This document shows, piece by piece, positions 40,304 through 49,191 of a stretch of 64,000 bases of DNA (positions are counted from its first letter, which is position 1; every line of letters begins with the position of its first letter). Source of the DNA: Haloarchaeobius salinus. Its GTDB lineage: Archaea; Halobacteriota; Halobacteria; Halobacteriales; Natrialbaceae. Position numbers and translations under genes: made by a program. Below the pieces are notes generated by a model. It was given only the letters and a program-made list of their open reading frames with translations, did not search any database and was not told where the DNA came from. The DNA lies in the NCBI RefSeq assembly GCF_024464185.1, contig NZ_JANHAU010000001.1:124001-188000 (forward strand), in the 5' to 3' direction.

Positions 40304-42778
40304 ATGACAGGTACAGGCGAGACCATCGACGTCCTCCACGTCGACGACGACCCGGCGTTCGCCGAACTCGTCGCGACGTTCCTCCGTAGCGAGGACGAGC
40401 GGATGACCGTCAGGACGGCCGCGAGCGCCGCGGAGGGACTGGCGCTGCTCGAGGACGCCGACGTGGACTGCGTCGTCTCGGACTACGACATGCCCGGGCA
40501 GAACGGCATCGAGTTCCTCGAAACCGTCCGCGAGCACCATCCGGAGCTCCCGTTCATCCTCTACACCGGCAAGGGTTCGGAGGAGGTCGCCAGCGAGGCC
40601 ATCTCGGCCGGCGTCACCGACTACCTCCAGAAGGGGACCGGCAGCGACCAGTACGCCATCCTCGCGAACCGCATCGGGAACGCCGTGGCGGCCCGCCGGT
40701 CGGCCAGCGAGGCCGAGCGACGGCGGCGACGGCTCGAGGAGACCACCGCTCGGCTCGAGGTGCTGTTCGAGGACTCCCCCGACATGGTCAACGTCCACGA
40801 CGCCTCGGGCTCCATCATCGACCCGAACGCGAAGCTGTGCGAGGCGACGGGCTACGAGCACGACGAGCTCACCGAGATGAAGGTCTGGGAGCTCGACCGG
40901 GCACTTTCGCCCGCGGAGGCCGCCGATCTCTGGGACGGGATGGCCGTCGGCGACAGCCGCCGACTGGACGGCGTCTACGAGCGGCGCGACGGCTCGACGT
41001 TCCCGGTCGAGGTCCACGTGAAGCGGCTCGACCTCGAGGGGGCGGACCGGTTCGTCGCCATCAGCCGCGACGTCTCGGAGCGCGTCGAACGCGAGCGGAA
41101 GCTGGAGCAGCTCCGCGAGCGCACCCAGGAGCTGATGTACACCGAGACGATCGAGGAGAGCACCTGCCACGCGGTCGCGGCCGCCGACGAGATAATCGGT
41201 GCCCCGCTGAGCGGCGTGCACCTGGTGAACGACGACGGGAGCGCGCTCGAGCCGAGCGCGGTCGCGGAGTCCATCCCCGACGTGTTCGAGGACCTGCCGC
41301 GGTTCGAGCGGGACGGCGTCCCCGGTTCGCGGGAGGCACTCGCCTGGGACGTCTACCACAGCGGCGAGCCGGTGTACATCGGGTCGCTCTCGGCCTCGGA
41401 CCGGGTGACCGAGGAGAGTCCCGCCGAGAGCGTCGCCATCCACCCGCTCGGCGAGCACGGCGTGTTCATCATCTCCTCGCGGGAGCGCGATGCGTTCACC
41501 GACACGGACCGCCTGCTCGCCGAGATCCTGGCGAACAACCTCGAGGCGACGCTCGACCGTGTCGCCCGCGAGCAGACGCTCCGGACCCGGCAGAACCGCC
41601 TCAGACTGCTCCACGAGGCCACGCGCGACCTGATCCGTGCCGACTCGACCCGGGAGGTAACAGAGCGCATCGCCGAGGCCGCCGAGGAGATACTCGGCTT
41701 CTCGCTCACCGTCGTGCGGCTGTACGACCCCGACGAGGGGGGGCTGGTGCCGGTCGCGCAGACGGAGGCGGTCGGGGACATCTTCCCGGAGCGGGAGGTG
41801 TTCACGCCGGCGGACGGGAGCCTCAACTGGGAGGTCTACGAGTCCGGCGCGGTACGGATCATCGACGACATCGAGTCGCTCGACGACTCGGTGGACCGTG
41901 GCACGGGGCTGCGCAGTCTCATGCTGCTCCCGATGGGCGAGTTCGGCACCATCTCCGTCGGCGAGACCGTCCCGCGGGCGCTCGGCGACACGGACGAGTT
42001 CCTGGCACGCATCCTGGCCACGGCGGGGGAGACGGCACTCCAGTCCCAGGAGCAGCGGGCCGACCTCGAGGCACGCCAGACCGAACTCGAGCGCCAGAAC
42101 GAACGGCTGGAGGAGTTCGCGAGCGTCATCAGCCACGACCTCCGCAACCCGCTGAACGTGGCGAGCCTGAACCTCGCACTGGTCGCCGAGGAGTGCGACA
42201 GCGAGTACCTCGACGGGGTCGAGCGCGCCCACGACCGGATGGAGGCGCTCATCGAGGACCTCCTCACGCTCGCACGCGAGGGCGAGACGCCGACTGACCT
42301 CACGGCGGTCGACCTCGACGCGCTGGTCGAGAGCTGTTGGCAGACCGTCGACACCCGGGACGGACGGCTCGTCGTCGAGACCGAAGCGACGGTCCGCGCC
42401 GACGAAGGACGCCTCCGGCAGCTGTTCGAGAACCTGTTCCGGAACTGTGTGGAACACGCCTCGACGACTGGCCGACGGGAGTCGGCCGACGGTGCCACGA
42501 ACGGCGGGACGGAGCCGAGCGACGGGGGCGGCGTGACGGTGACCGTCGGCGACGTCGAGGGCGGCTTCTACGTCGCCGACGACGGATCGGGTATCCCACC
42601 CGACGACCGCGAACAGGTGTTCGAGGCGGGCTACACCACCAGGGAGGACGGCACGGGCTTCGGCCTCCGCATCGTCCAGCAGGTCGCGGAGTCACACGGC
42701 TGGTCGGTCCAGGCGACCGAGAGCGAGGACGGCGGTGCACGGTTCGAGGTCACCGGTGTCGACTTCGCGGGCGAGTAG
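40304..42778 (+). CDS. Hybrid sensor histidine kinase (REC-PAS-GAF-GAF-HisKA-HATPase)
   Basis: An 824-residue cytoplasmic signalling kinase without membrane spans. An N-terminal receiver domain (about 8-120) has the phosphoacceptor Asp60 in VVSDYDMP. A PAS domain lies at about 150-262, two GAF domains at about 285-420 and 440-585. The HisKA box FASVISHDLRNPL gives His611 and is followed by the N box FENLFRNCVEHA, DDGSGIPPDDRE and GTGFGLRIVQ. Haloarchaeal REC-PAS kinases of this type often act alone; no partner regulator is adjacent. The signal is unknown; GAF domains suggest a small ligand or redox/light cue. ORB-like sites lie in its upstream region. Confidence 0.88.
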   Translation: MTGTGETIDVLHVDDDPAFAELVATFLRSEDERMTVRTAASAAEGLALLEDADVDCVVSDYDMPGQNGIEFLETVREHHPELPFILYTGKGSEEVASEAISAGVTDYLQKGTGSDQYAILANRIGNAVAARRSASEAERRRRRLEETTARLEVLFEDSPDMVNVHDASGSIIDPNAKLCEATGYEHDELTEMKVWELDRALSPAEAADLWDGMAVGDSRRLDGVYERRDGSTFPVEVHVKRLDLEGADRFVAISRDVSERVERERKLEQLRERTQELMYTETIEESTCHAVAAADEIIGAPLSGVHLVNDDGSALEPSAVAESIPDVFEDLPRFERDGVPGSREALAWDVYHSGEPVYIGSLSASDRVTEESPAESVAIHPLGEHGVFIISSRERDAFTDTDRLLAEILANNLEATLDRVAREQTLRTRQNRLRLLHEATRDLIRADSTREVTERIAEAAEEILGFSLTVVRLYDPDEGGLVPVAQTEAVGDIFPEREVFTPADGSLNWEVYESGAVRIIDDIESLDDSVDRGTGLRSLMLLPMGEFGTISVGETVPRALGDTDEFLARILATAGETALQSQEQRADLEARQTELERQNERLEEFASVISHDLRNPLNVASLNLALVAEECDSEYLDGVERAHDRMEALIEDLLTLAREGETPTDLTAVDLDALVESCWQTVDTRDGRLVVETEATVRADEGRLRQLFENLFRNCVEHASTTGRRESADGATNGGTEPSDGGGVTVTVGDVEGGFYVADDGSGIPPDDREQVFEAGYTTREDGTGFGLRIVQQVAESHGWSVQATESEDGGARFEVTGVDFAGE

Positions 42779-42832
42779 CCACGCTGGCGCGAGCGTCGAC
42801 GTCGGCCGGCCGGCGGTACGGTCGCCGGGGAC

Positions 42833-43102
42833 TCACCCGTGTCCTGCCTCCCCGCCGACCATCGCCTTCGCCTTCATCTCCGTCTCGTCGGTCCCCGAGT
42901 CGTCGTCGGACGCTGGTCGCTCCTTCGACCGTGCATTCTTCCCCATCGCGACCGCCATGACGAGGGCGGCGAGGCCGAAGAGGCCGGCGGAGAGGGACGC
43001 CGGCGCACCGAGGACGAGGCTGCCGACGCTGCCGAGGACACACGCGACGGCGAGCTTGCCGTACGCGTTGAGGCGGGGACGCTCGGAATCAGGGTCCGTC
43101 AT
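42833..43102 (-). CDS. Small two-span membrane protein
   Basis: An 89-residue protein with two adjacent hydrophobic spans (LAVACVLGSVGSLVLGAPASL and SAGLFGLAALVMAVAMG) flanked by charged ends. The N-terminus is MTDPDSERPRLNAYGK and the C-terminal tail of about 35 residues is charged. No family is recognised. The ATG at 43102 is favoured over upstream in-frame codons that look non-coding. Confidence 0.65.
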   Translation of the reverse strand: MTDPDSERPRLNAYGKLAVACVLGSVGSLVLGAPASLSAGLFGLAALVMAVAMGKNARSKERPASDDDSGTDETEMKAKAMVGGEAGHG

Positions 43103-43188
43103 ACGTCGACGTACGGTGGAGGGGCGGGAAAGTGGGTGGCCTGACATCGAAAGCGCCCCGCGCACTCGTGGTGGGGTCCGCGCGGACC

Positions 43189-45285
43189 TCAGGCGTCCCC
43201 GTCGCCGTCGGCGTCACCCGCCGACAGCCCCGCACCGGGTTCGCGCTCCAGCGCCGGGGGGACATCGCGGTGGTCGCTGTAGCCGTCGAACCAGCGGCGG
43301 ATGCGCTCGATGCGGTCGACGACGTGGCCGGGCTCGCCGGAGCGGGAGAGCTCGTGGCCCTCGCGCGGGTAGCGCACGAACCGGGCGTCGGTGTCGGTCT
43401 TCCTGAGCGCACGGAAGAGGAACTCCGCGCCGTCGACGGGCACCCGGAAGTCGTTCTCCGAGTGGAGCACGAGCGTCGGCGCGTCGATGTCGTCGGCGTG
43501 GGCGACCGGCGAGTGCTCCCAGAGGAACGCGGGGTCGTCCCACGGGTCGGTACCGAAGTCGCCCTCGACGAGGTGGTACGCGACGTCGGTCGAGCCGTAG
43601 AACCCGAGCAGGTCGTAGACGCCGCGCTGGGCGACCGTCGCGTCGAACCGGTCGCTGGTCGCGGCGAGCCACGCGGAGAGGTAGCCGCCGAAGGAGCCGC
43701 CGGTGAGGAAGACGTTCCCGCCGTCGACATCGTCGCGCCCGGTCACGTGCTCGACGCCGGCGAGCACGTCCGCGCCGGTCACGTCGCCCCAGTCGCGCTC
43801 GATGGCCTGCATGAACGCCTCGCCGTAGCCCGCCGACCCGCGGGGGTTGCAGAAGAAGACGGCGTAGCCCGCCGACGCGAGGGACTGGAACTCGTGCCAC
43901 ATCGTCCCCGACTCCGACCACATGATGTGCGGGCCGCCGTGGACGTTCACGACGAGCGGGCTCTCGCCGTCGGCGTCGGGCGGCGTCAGCAGCCAGCCCT
44001 GTATCTCGTCGCCCTCGCCGTTCCCGAACCGCAACTCCTCTGGCTGTGGCACCGCCACGCCGTCCAGCACGTCGGCGTTGACCCGGGTGAGCCGCGCTCC
44101 CTCGCCGCCGCCCGGCGTGGAGACGAACACGTCGCCGGGGTGGTCCCACTCGCTGGCCGTGTAGGCGAGCACGTCCCGGCCGACGTGGGCCGCGTCGACG
44201 TCCATCCCCTCGCCCGCGACGACGGTCGACGGGTCCGGCGCGTCGTCACCGTCGTCGGCATCCCAGGGGAGCCGCCGGAGCACCACCGACCCCTCGTCGG
44301 GCGTGGTGACGTACAGCCGCTCCTCGTCGGCCCCCCACTCCAGCACCGCGTGGTAGGCCATCGTCCGGTCCATGCCCGCGGTCGGCGTGTGCGTCTCGTC
44401 GCTCGCCGGGTCGTACACGCGGACCTCGGTCTGCTGCAGGGTGGAGCGCTCCTCGGGCGACTGGAAGTACGCCACCCGCCCGTCGCTCGCCGCCCGGACG
44501 AGCCCGCCCCAGCCCTCGTCGCGCGTGAGCAGATCGTCGCCGTCCGGCTCGTCAGGGTCGCACGTCCGGAGCTCGAGCCGGATGGCGTCGTCGGCGTCCG
44601 TCTCGCCCTCGCGGGGAACCCGCCGACCGAAGTACAGTGTCTCGTCGTCGACCCACGTCGGCGAGAAGTGGTCCGCGTCGGCGTCGGTGAGTCGCGTGAT
44701 GGCGTCGCCCGCGCTCTCGCCGTCGCTCCCGACGTCGTCCACCGCGTCCACGTCCACGACGTACACCTGCGGCCGCTTCCCGTCGAAGTAGCGTCCGTCG
44801 GCCCGGTACACCGTCCGGTCGATGACGCGGGGGTCCGGCTCCCCGGGCTCGTACTCCCCGTCGACCCACCGGTCCCGGTCCGCCTCGCGATCCTCCGGCG
44901 ACACCTGCTGGACGAACGCGACCCGGCTCCCGTCCGGGCTCCAGGTCGGCGACGCGACCCCGCCCGCGACCGACGTGACCTGCCGCGCCTCGCCGCCGTC
45001 CGTCGGCACGACCCAGAGCTGGCTCCGGTCGTCCTCGCCACGGGTGCTCGTGAACGCCAGCCGGTCACCCGACGGCGACCAGCGCGGCGCGGCGTCGACG
45101 CCCTCGCTGACGGTGAACCGTCGCGGCTCGTCGCCCCCGACCGGTGCGACGTACACCGTCGCCTCGTACTCCTCGTCGTCCCTGGGGACGTTGCGGACGT
45201 ACGCCACCCGCTCGCCCCCCGGCGCGACCCGCGGCTCGGAGACGCTCGCGAGCCCGTGGAAGTCGCTCGCATCGATTGAATCCAT
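43189..45285 (-). CDS. S9-family prolyl oligopeptidase/acylaminoacyl peptidase
   Basis: A 698-residue S9-type serine peptidase. The N-terminal 430 residues form a beta-propeller (repeated WSPDGSRVAF-like WD/TolB blades). The C-terminal alpha/beta hydrolase domain has the triad Ser531 (GGSFGGY), Asp612 (SENDFRVP) and His644 (REGHELSR), and the oxyanion helix HGGPHIMW. No signal peptide is seen, so it is cytoplasmic and probably trims oligopeptides. Length and order match the acylaminoacyl-peptidase branch (S9C). The acidic tail is haloarchaeal. Confidence 0.9.
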   Translation of the reverse strand: MDSIDASDFHGLASVSEPRVAPGGERVAYVRNVPRDDEEYEATVYVAPVGGDEPRRFTVSEGVDAAPRWSPSGDRLAFTSTRGEDDRSQLWVVPTDGGEARQVTSVAGGVASPTWSPDGSRVAFVQQVSPEDREADRDRWVDGEYEPGEPDPRVIDRTVYRADGRYFDGKRPQVYVVDVDAVDDVGSDGESAGDAITRLTDADADHFSPTWVDDETLYFGRRVPREGETDADDAIRLELRTCDPDEPDGDDLLTRDEGWGGLVRAASDGRVAYFQSPEERSTLQQTEVRVYDPASDETHTPTAGMDRTMAYHAVLEWGADEERLYVTTPDEGSVVLRRLPWDADDGDDAPDPSTVVAGEGMDVDAAHVGRDVLAYTASEWDHPGDVFVSTPGGGEGARLTRVNADVLDGVAVPQPEELRFGNGEGDEIQGWLLTPPDADGESPLVVNVHGGPHIMWSESGTMWHEFQSLASAGYAVFFCNPRGSAGYGEAFMQAIERDWGDVTGADVLAGVEHVTGRDDVDGGNVFLTGGSFGGYLSAWLAATSDRFDATVAQRGVYDLLGFYGSTDVAYHLVEGDFGTDPWDDPAFLWEHSPVAHADDIDAPTLVLHSENDFRVPVDGAEFLFRALRKTDTDARFVRYPREGHELSRSGEPGHVVDRIERIRRWFDGYSDHRDVPPALEREPGAGLSAGDADGDGDA

Positions 45286-45341
45286 GGGCGCGACTTTGGC
45301 TGGGGGTGGGTTAGGCGTTCGGTTCGGAGAAACACGTCGGC

Positions 45342-45941
45342 CTACGACAGCTCCACGCGCCCGCTCGTCGCGCTGCGGAGTCGGTCACGGAGCGCCGCGG
45401 CCTCGGCGACGGGCACCCGCACGTCGAAGCTGACGCGTTCGGCGTATTCGGCGTCGAACTCGCAGTCGGCGCTCTCGAGGATGCCCCGCACGGTGCCGGA
45501 GTCGTCGTACTCGACGGTGACAGCGACGGCCTCGTGGGGGCGCTCCTCGACGACGCCCGCGGCGTCGAGCGCGTCCTTCACCGACTGGCCGTAGGCGCTG
45601 ACGAGGCCGCCGACGCCGAGGTTCGTCCCGCCGTAGTAGCGCGTGACGACGACGACCACGTTCTCGACGTCCTGCCCCTGGAGCACGTTGAGCGCCGGTT
45701 TCCCCGCGCTGCCGGAGGGCTCGCCGTCGTCGCTCGACCACTCGCGGAACGGGTCGGTGCGGACGCGGTAGGCCGGGACGTTGTGCGTCGCGTCGGCGTA
45801 CTCCGTGCGGATGTCGTCGATGAACTCCTCCGCGGCGGCGACGCTCTCGACGGGACTGACGTGGCCGATGAACTCCGAGCCCTGGACGGTGAAGGAGGTG
45901 CGGGCGGGTTCGGCGACGGTCAGGTAGGTGTCCCCGGTCAC
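45342..45941 (-). CDS. IMPACT/YigZ-family protein
   Basis: A 199-residue YigZ/IMPACT-family protein. The family signature is present: THNVPAYRVR, WSSDDGEPSGSAGKPALNVL and VTRYYGGTNLGVGGLVSAYG. The C-terminal DUF1949-like part holds EYDDSGTVRGILES. YigZ-like proteins bind ribosome-related or RNA partners and eukaryotic IMPACT binds GCN1; the archaeal role is unclear. Its ATG overlaps the upstream membrane-protein stop by four bases (ATGA). Confidence 0.88.
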   Translation of the reverse strand: MTGDTYLTVAEPARTSFTVQGSEFIGHVSPVESVAAAEEFIDDIRTEYADATHNVPAYRVRTDPFREWSSDDGEPSGSAGKPALNVLQGQDVENVVVVVTRYYGGTNLGVGGLVSAYGQSVKDALDAAGVVEERPHEAVAVTVEYDDSGTVRGILESADCEFDAEYAERVSFDVRVPVAEAAALRDRLRSATSGRVELS

Positions 45942-46462
45942 GGGGCCGCCTCCGCGTCGGCGTCGCGGGCGTCGTCGTCGGTCGCGCCGTCGGCCGCGTC
46001 GTCGCCGAAGCGTTCGTGGTACAGCAGCACCGAGAGGATGCCGAGCAGCAGGGCCTCGATGGTCTTGGTCGTCACGAGCCGCCAGTCGCCGAGCAGGTGC
46101 TCGACGAGCGTGGTGAGGGGTGTACCGTGGCTGTGCCCGGTGGACTCCCAGGCGTAGGCGATGACCTCGTTGCCCTCGGCGTGGCCGCCGAGCAGCAGCC
46201 AGCCGACGAGATACGAGAGCGCGAGGACGATGCCCAGACCGTAGACGTAGTCCCGGCGGAGGCCGTAGGCGGCCAGCCCGATACCGACGAGCACCGCGAG
46301 CGAGGAGAGCACGAACAGCGTCTGTCGCGGGTCGGTGAACGGCGTCCCGGCCTGCAGGTAGAGGTACTGCCGGGGGAGGCCGATCCAGAGGTGGATACCC
46401 GCGGTCGCGGCCGCGAGCTGCGCCGCGGTGAAGCGCAGGGCGACCTCGACGTTCTCGTCCAT
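45938..46462 (-). CDS. Multi-span membrane protein, unknown function
   Basis: A 174-residue protein with about five hydrophobic segments: ALRFTAAQLAAATAGIHLWIG, TLFVLSSLAVLVGIGLAAYGL, VYGLGIVLALSYLVGWLLL, and a last one at TIEALLLGILSVLLYHERF. A His/Gly loop (STGHSHGTPLTTL) and a charged Asp/Ala tail are noticeable. It lies in a run hisB, ACT gene, this gene, yigZ, S9 peptidase on the same strand, with gaps of 44-56 nt, so co-transcription is plausible. No family is recognised with confidence. Confidence 0.68.
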   Translation of the reverse strand: MDENVEVALRFTAAQLAAATAGIHLWIGLPRQYLYLQAGTPFTDPRQTLFVLSSLAVLVGIGLAAYGLRRDYVYGLGIVLALSYLVGWLLLGGHAEGNEVIAYAWESTGHSHGTPLTTLVEHLLGDWRLVTTKTIEALLLGILSVLLYHERFGDDAADGATDDDARDADAEAAP

Positions 46463-46506
46463 ACCGGCACTCCGGTCGCCGAGCCCAATAGCGCGTCGGT
46501 TCGGCG

Positions 46507-47010
46507 CTACTGGAGCTCTATCTTCCGGACGAACGGGAGCGCGCGGATCTCGTTGATGAGGTCGCCCGGGAGGGGTTCGTCGGTGACGAGGTGGAGCTTC
46601 GGGTCGTCGGTGAACTCGGGGTCCTCGCTGATGGTCTGTCGGATGGAGATGTCGTGTTCGGCGAGCAGGCCGGTCACCTGCGAGACGATGCCCTTCTGCT
46701 CGGCGTCGGACACCTCGACGGTGAGGACGGTCAGGTCGAGCACGGGCGCGAGGTCCATCAGACTGGGCACCTGCGAGATGTTCTGGAAGATGCGCCGCAG
46801 CTCCTCGTCGTCGAGGATGGCGTCCGTCGTGGAGTCGACGACGCGCCGGTCGACGCCGATCTCGCGGGCGATGCCCGTGTTGGGGATCTCGATGCCGCCG
46901 GAGACCACCCGCCCCTCGTCGTTCACGGAGAAGCCGCGCTCGAGCAGCAGTCGGATGACCGCCTGCTGGCTCGGGGAGCCCTCGAACTTCTCCATGATCT
47001 CGTCGAACAT
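46507..47010 (-). CDS. ACT-domain regulator with winged helix
   Basis: A 167-residue protein that pairs an N-terminal helix-turn-helix (GSPSQQAVIRLLLERGFSV then GIAREIGVDRRVVDSTTDAIL) with a C-terminal ACT domain (LTVEVSDAEQKGIVSQVTGLLAEHDISIRQ). This fits haloarchaeal regulators of amino-acid metabolism, in which the ACT domain binds an amino acid. Lying 48 nt behind hisB, it may control histidine or a related pathway; this is inference. Confidence 0.8.
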   Translation of the reverse strand: MFDEIMEKFEGSPSQQAVIRLLLERGFSVNDEGRVVSGGIEIPNTGIAREIGVDRRVVDSTTDAILDDEELRRIFQNISQVPSLMDLAPVLDLTVLTVEVSDAEQKGIVSQVTGLLAEHDISIRQTISEDPEFTDDPKLHLVTDEPLPGDLINEIRALPFVRKIELQ

Positions 47011-47058
47011 ACCTGTCCGGACCGACGACAGGCGACGCGAAAGAACTGTCGACTCGGC

Positions 47059-47646
47059 CTACAGCTCGCCCTTCGTGCTCGGCGTGTCGCTCCGGCGCTC
47101 GTCCACCCGCGTCGCGTCGTCCAGCGAGCGCGCCAGCGCCTTGAACAGCGCCTCGACCTCGTGGTGGGCGTTGTCGCCGTCGACCTCGCAGTGCAGCGTC
47201 AGGTCGGCGTTCATCGCCAGCGACATCGCGAAGTGCTCGGCCATGTGGCTGGTGAACTCGCCGACGCGCTCCTGCGAGAACTCGCCGTCGAACGCGAAGT
47301 AGGGGCGGCCCGAGACGTCGACGACGACGCCCGCGACCGCCTCGTCGAGCGGGACTTTCCGGTCTGCGTAGCGGACGATGCCGCGCTTGTCGCCCAGCGC
47401 CTCCGCGAACGCCTCGCCGAGGACGATGGCGACGTCCTCGACGGTGTGGTGGTCGTCGATCTCCGTGTCGCCGTCGCAGTGGACGGTCAGGTCGAACAGC
47501 CCGTGCTTGGCGAACGACGCGAGCATGTGGTCGAAGAAGCCGACGCCGGTGTCGACCTCGCTGTCGCCGTCGCCGTCGACGACGAGGGTCAGGTCGATCT
47601 CCGTCTCGGCAGTCTCCCGCGAGACGGCCGCGCTTCGGTCGCTCAT
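47059..47646 (-). CDS. hisB: Imidazoleglycerol-phosphate dehydratase
   Basis: A 195-residue HisB (dehydratase only, as in archaea), step seven of histidine synthesis: imidazole-glycerol phosphate to imidazole-acetol phosphate. The Mn-binding His motifs are complete: [38 protein letters not shown] and [17 protein letters not shown]. The ATG at 47646 is chosen by the family N-terminus ([22 protein letters not shown]). hisA lies 700 bp away on the same strand beyond a small plus-strand gene. Confidence 0.93.
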   Translation of the reverse strand: MSDRSAAVSRETAETEIDLTLVVDGDGDSEVDTGVGFFDHMLASFAKHGLFDLTVHCDGDTEIDDHHTVEDVAIVLGEAFAEALGDKRGIVRYADRKVPLDEAVAGVVVDVSGRPYFAFDGEFSQERVGEFTSHMAEHFAMSLAMNADLTLHCEVDGDNAHHEVEALFKALARSLDDATRVDERRSDTPSTKGEL

Positions 47647-47980
47647 ACCGCAACCCAACCGTCGGGTGGCCAAAGCAGTTGCGCTCGCCGCAGGCCGACC
47701 TCCGCCCGTCGCTCGACGACGCCCGCGACGGTTGGTTGTGCGTACCACCCCGGATGGCCCGCCCTGCTGACGCTTCGAACGCCCGTGGACCCGGGGAACC
47801 GAGGAGGGATTCACGACCTCGAGTTACGACCTCAGGAGCGGTTGTAAAACGTCAAAACGCCTCTCGACGCTTCGAAAAACGTCGCCAGTCGCGATGAAAC
47901 GGGTCGAAATAGCCGAAAGGCTCGGCCCGTTATATGGTGGTCCCGGTTGTAGGAGTGGATGCGAACCAGGTGTCCCCGAT
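47647..47980. other. Intergenic region between hisB and a plus-strand membrane gene
   Basis: 334 bp. The right part is A-rich with a recurring AAAACGTC-type core (at 47846, 47873 and nearby), then the TATA-like GTTATATG at 47930-47937. That TATA sits about 28 nt before 47960, giving a short leader of roughly 20 nt before the ATG at 47981. The left 200 bp shows no recognisable element besides upstream hisB sequence. Confidence 0.45.
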
Positions 47981-48238
47981 ATGGCCCCCGCAACTCCAAA
48001 CCAACTCCCTTCGATTCCGAGCCCCGTCAGCGAGCGACTGAGCGTGAGCGCGTTCGTTGCGCAGCTCCGGATGGCGTGCTTCTGGCTCGCCGTCGTGCTG
48101 CCCTTCGCGCACCTCTCGCTGCTCGTGTCGGGTATCAGTTCGCCCGCGGAGACGCAGGCGTTCCTCGTACTGCTCGGGCTGAACCTCGGGACGCTCGTCG
48201 TCGGTCACGGTCACCGCAGCGACCGGAGCGACGACTGA
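47981..48238 (+). CDS. Small two-span membrane protein
   Basis: An 85-residue protein with two hydrophobic spans (ACFWLAVVLPFAHLSLLVSGI and AFLVLLGLNLGTLVVG) between charged ends. It sits between hisB and hisA but on the opposite strand. No family or motif is recognised. The TATA box at 47930 suggests a leader of about 20 nt. Confidence 0.6.
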   Translation: MAPATPNQLPSIPSPVSERLSVSAFVAQLRMACFWLAVVLPFAHLSLLVSGISSPAETQAFLVLLGLNLGTLVVGHGHRSDRSDD

Positions 48239-48306
48239 CCGCGCATCCGTCCCGGGGCCGCCCTGAACCAACCGCCCTCCTCCCACACCAACACCACACC
48301 ACGTTT

Positions 48307-48326
48307 CCACCGCCCGACAGCGGTGG
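48307..48326. terminator. Possible hairpin between convergent genes
   Basis: CCACCG and CGGTGG form a perfect 6-bp stem around an 8-nt loop, between the convergent ends of the small membrane gene and hisA. No T-run follows on either strand, so a terminator role is uncertain. Confidence 0.3.
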
Positions 48327-48348
48327 TTCCCCGACTCCTGCGGTTCGA

Positions 48349-49077
48349 CTACGACGACTCGACCGCGGCCATCGCCTCGCGCAACGTGAACCGGCCCTCG
48401 TACAGCGCGCTGCCGACGACGACGGCCGCCGCACCAGCGTCACGTAGCGCGCGCACGTCGCCGAGCGTGGCGACGCCGCCGCTGGCGACGACCGGGATGT
48501 CGACCGCGTCGACCAGCCGACGGACGGGTTCGGTCTGGACGCCGTCGAGTCGCCCCTCGACGTCGACGTCGGTGAACAGGATGCCGGCCGCGCCCAGCTC
48601 CTCGTACCGGCCGACGGCCTCGGCGGGGTCGAGCCCGGTGCCCTCGGTCCAGCCGGAGACGACGACCTCCCCGCCCTTCGCGTCGAGGCTCACGAGCACG
48701 CCGTCGGGGTACTGCTCGCTGATCTCGGCGACGATGTCGGGGTTCTCGACGGCCGCCGTGCCGAGGATGACCCGGTCGACGCCGCGCTCGAGCAGGGCGA
48801 CTGCGTCCGCGGCGGTGCGGATGCCGCCGCCGAGCTGGACGGTCACGTCGACCGCGTCGAGGATGGCGTCGATGGCCGGCGCGTTCGCGCGCTCGCCCTC
48901 GAACGCGCCGTCGAGGTCGACCAGGTGGAGGGTGGCCGCCCCCTGGTCGACCCACCGCTCGGCCGCCTCGACGGGGTCACCGTAGGTCTTCTCGGTGCCG
49001 CGCTCGCCCTGGACCAGCTGGACCACCTCGCCGTCCTGTACGTCGACTGCGGGGACGACCTCGAACTCCGGGAACAT
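48349..49077 (-). CDS. hisA: ProFAR isomerase HisA
   Basis: A 242-residue TIM-barrel isomerase, step four of histidine synthesis (ProFAR to PRFAR). The catalytic Asp is in VVPAVDVQDG near residue 12, and a second Asp in ILFTDVDVEGRLDG. Phosphate-binding loops VQLGGGIRTAAD and VVASGGVATLGDV are present in the duplicated half-barrel pattern. The start at 49077 matches the family (MFPEFEVVPAVD). It is divergent from the PiT-type transporter gene at 49192. Confidence 0.93.
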   Translation of the reverse strand: MFPEFEVVPAVDVQDGEVVQLVQGERGTEKTYGDPVEAAERWVDQGAATLHLVDLDGAFEGERANAPAIDAILDAVDVTVQLGGGIRTAADAVALLERGVDRVILGTAAVENPDIVAEISEQYPDGVLVSLDAKGGEVVVSGWTEGTGLDPAEAVGRYEELGAAGILFTDVDVEGRLDGVQTEPVRRLVDAVDIPVVASGGVATLGDVRALRDAGAAAVVVGSALYEGRFTLREAMAAVESS

Positions 49078-49161
49078 ACCTCGGACTGGGCGACCCCGGG
49101 AGGTAAGTACCGCGGTTGGCGCTCCGTCACAGCGGTTCGGGCGTCGGTCCCGAAGGAATCC

Positions 49162-49169
49162 GTTAAGTG
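49162..49169 (+). promoter_or_regulatory. TATA-like box of the second PiT gene
   Basis: CGTTAAGT is centred about 27 nt before the GTG at 49192 and supports a leaderless GTG start. Confidence 0.55.
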
Positions 49170-49191
49170 GCATCGAGCCTCACAACCCTCT

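Noticed and set aside
43132-45279. 715-codon plus-strand ORF across the S9 peptidase
   Set aside because: Antisense of a gene with a complete Ser-Asp-His triad and beta-propeller.
47959-48447. ORF beginning at 47959, just where the TATA at 47930 would start transcription
   Set aside because: Its product is Arg/Pro-rich and overlaps the small membrane gene at 47981 in another frame and hisA in antisense; the membrane protein is more credible.
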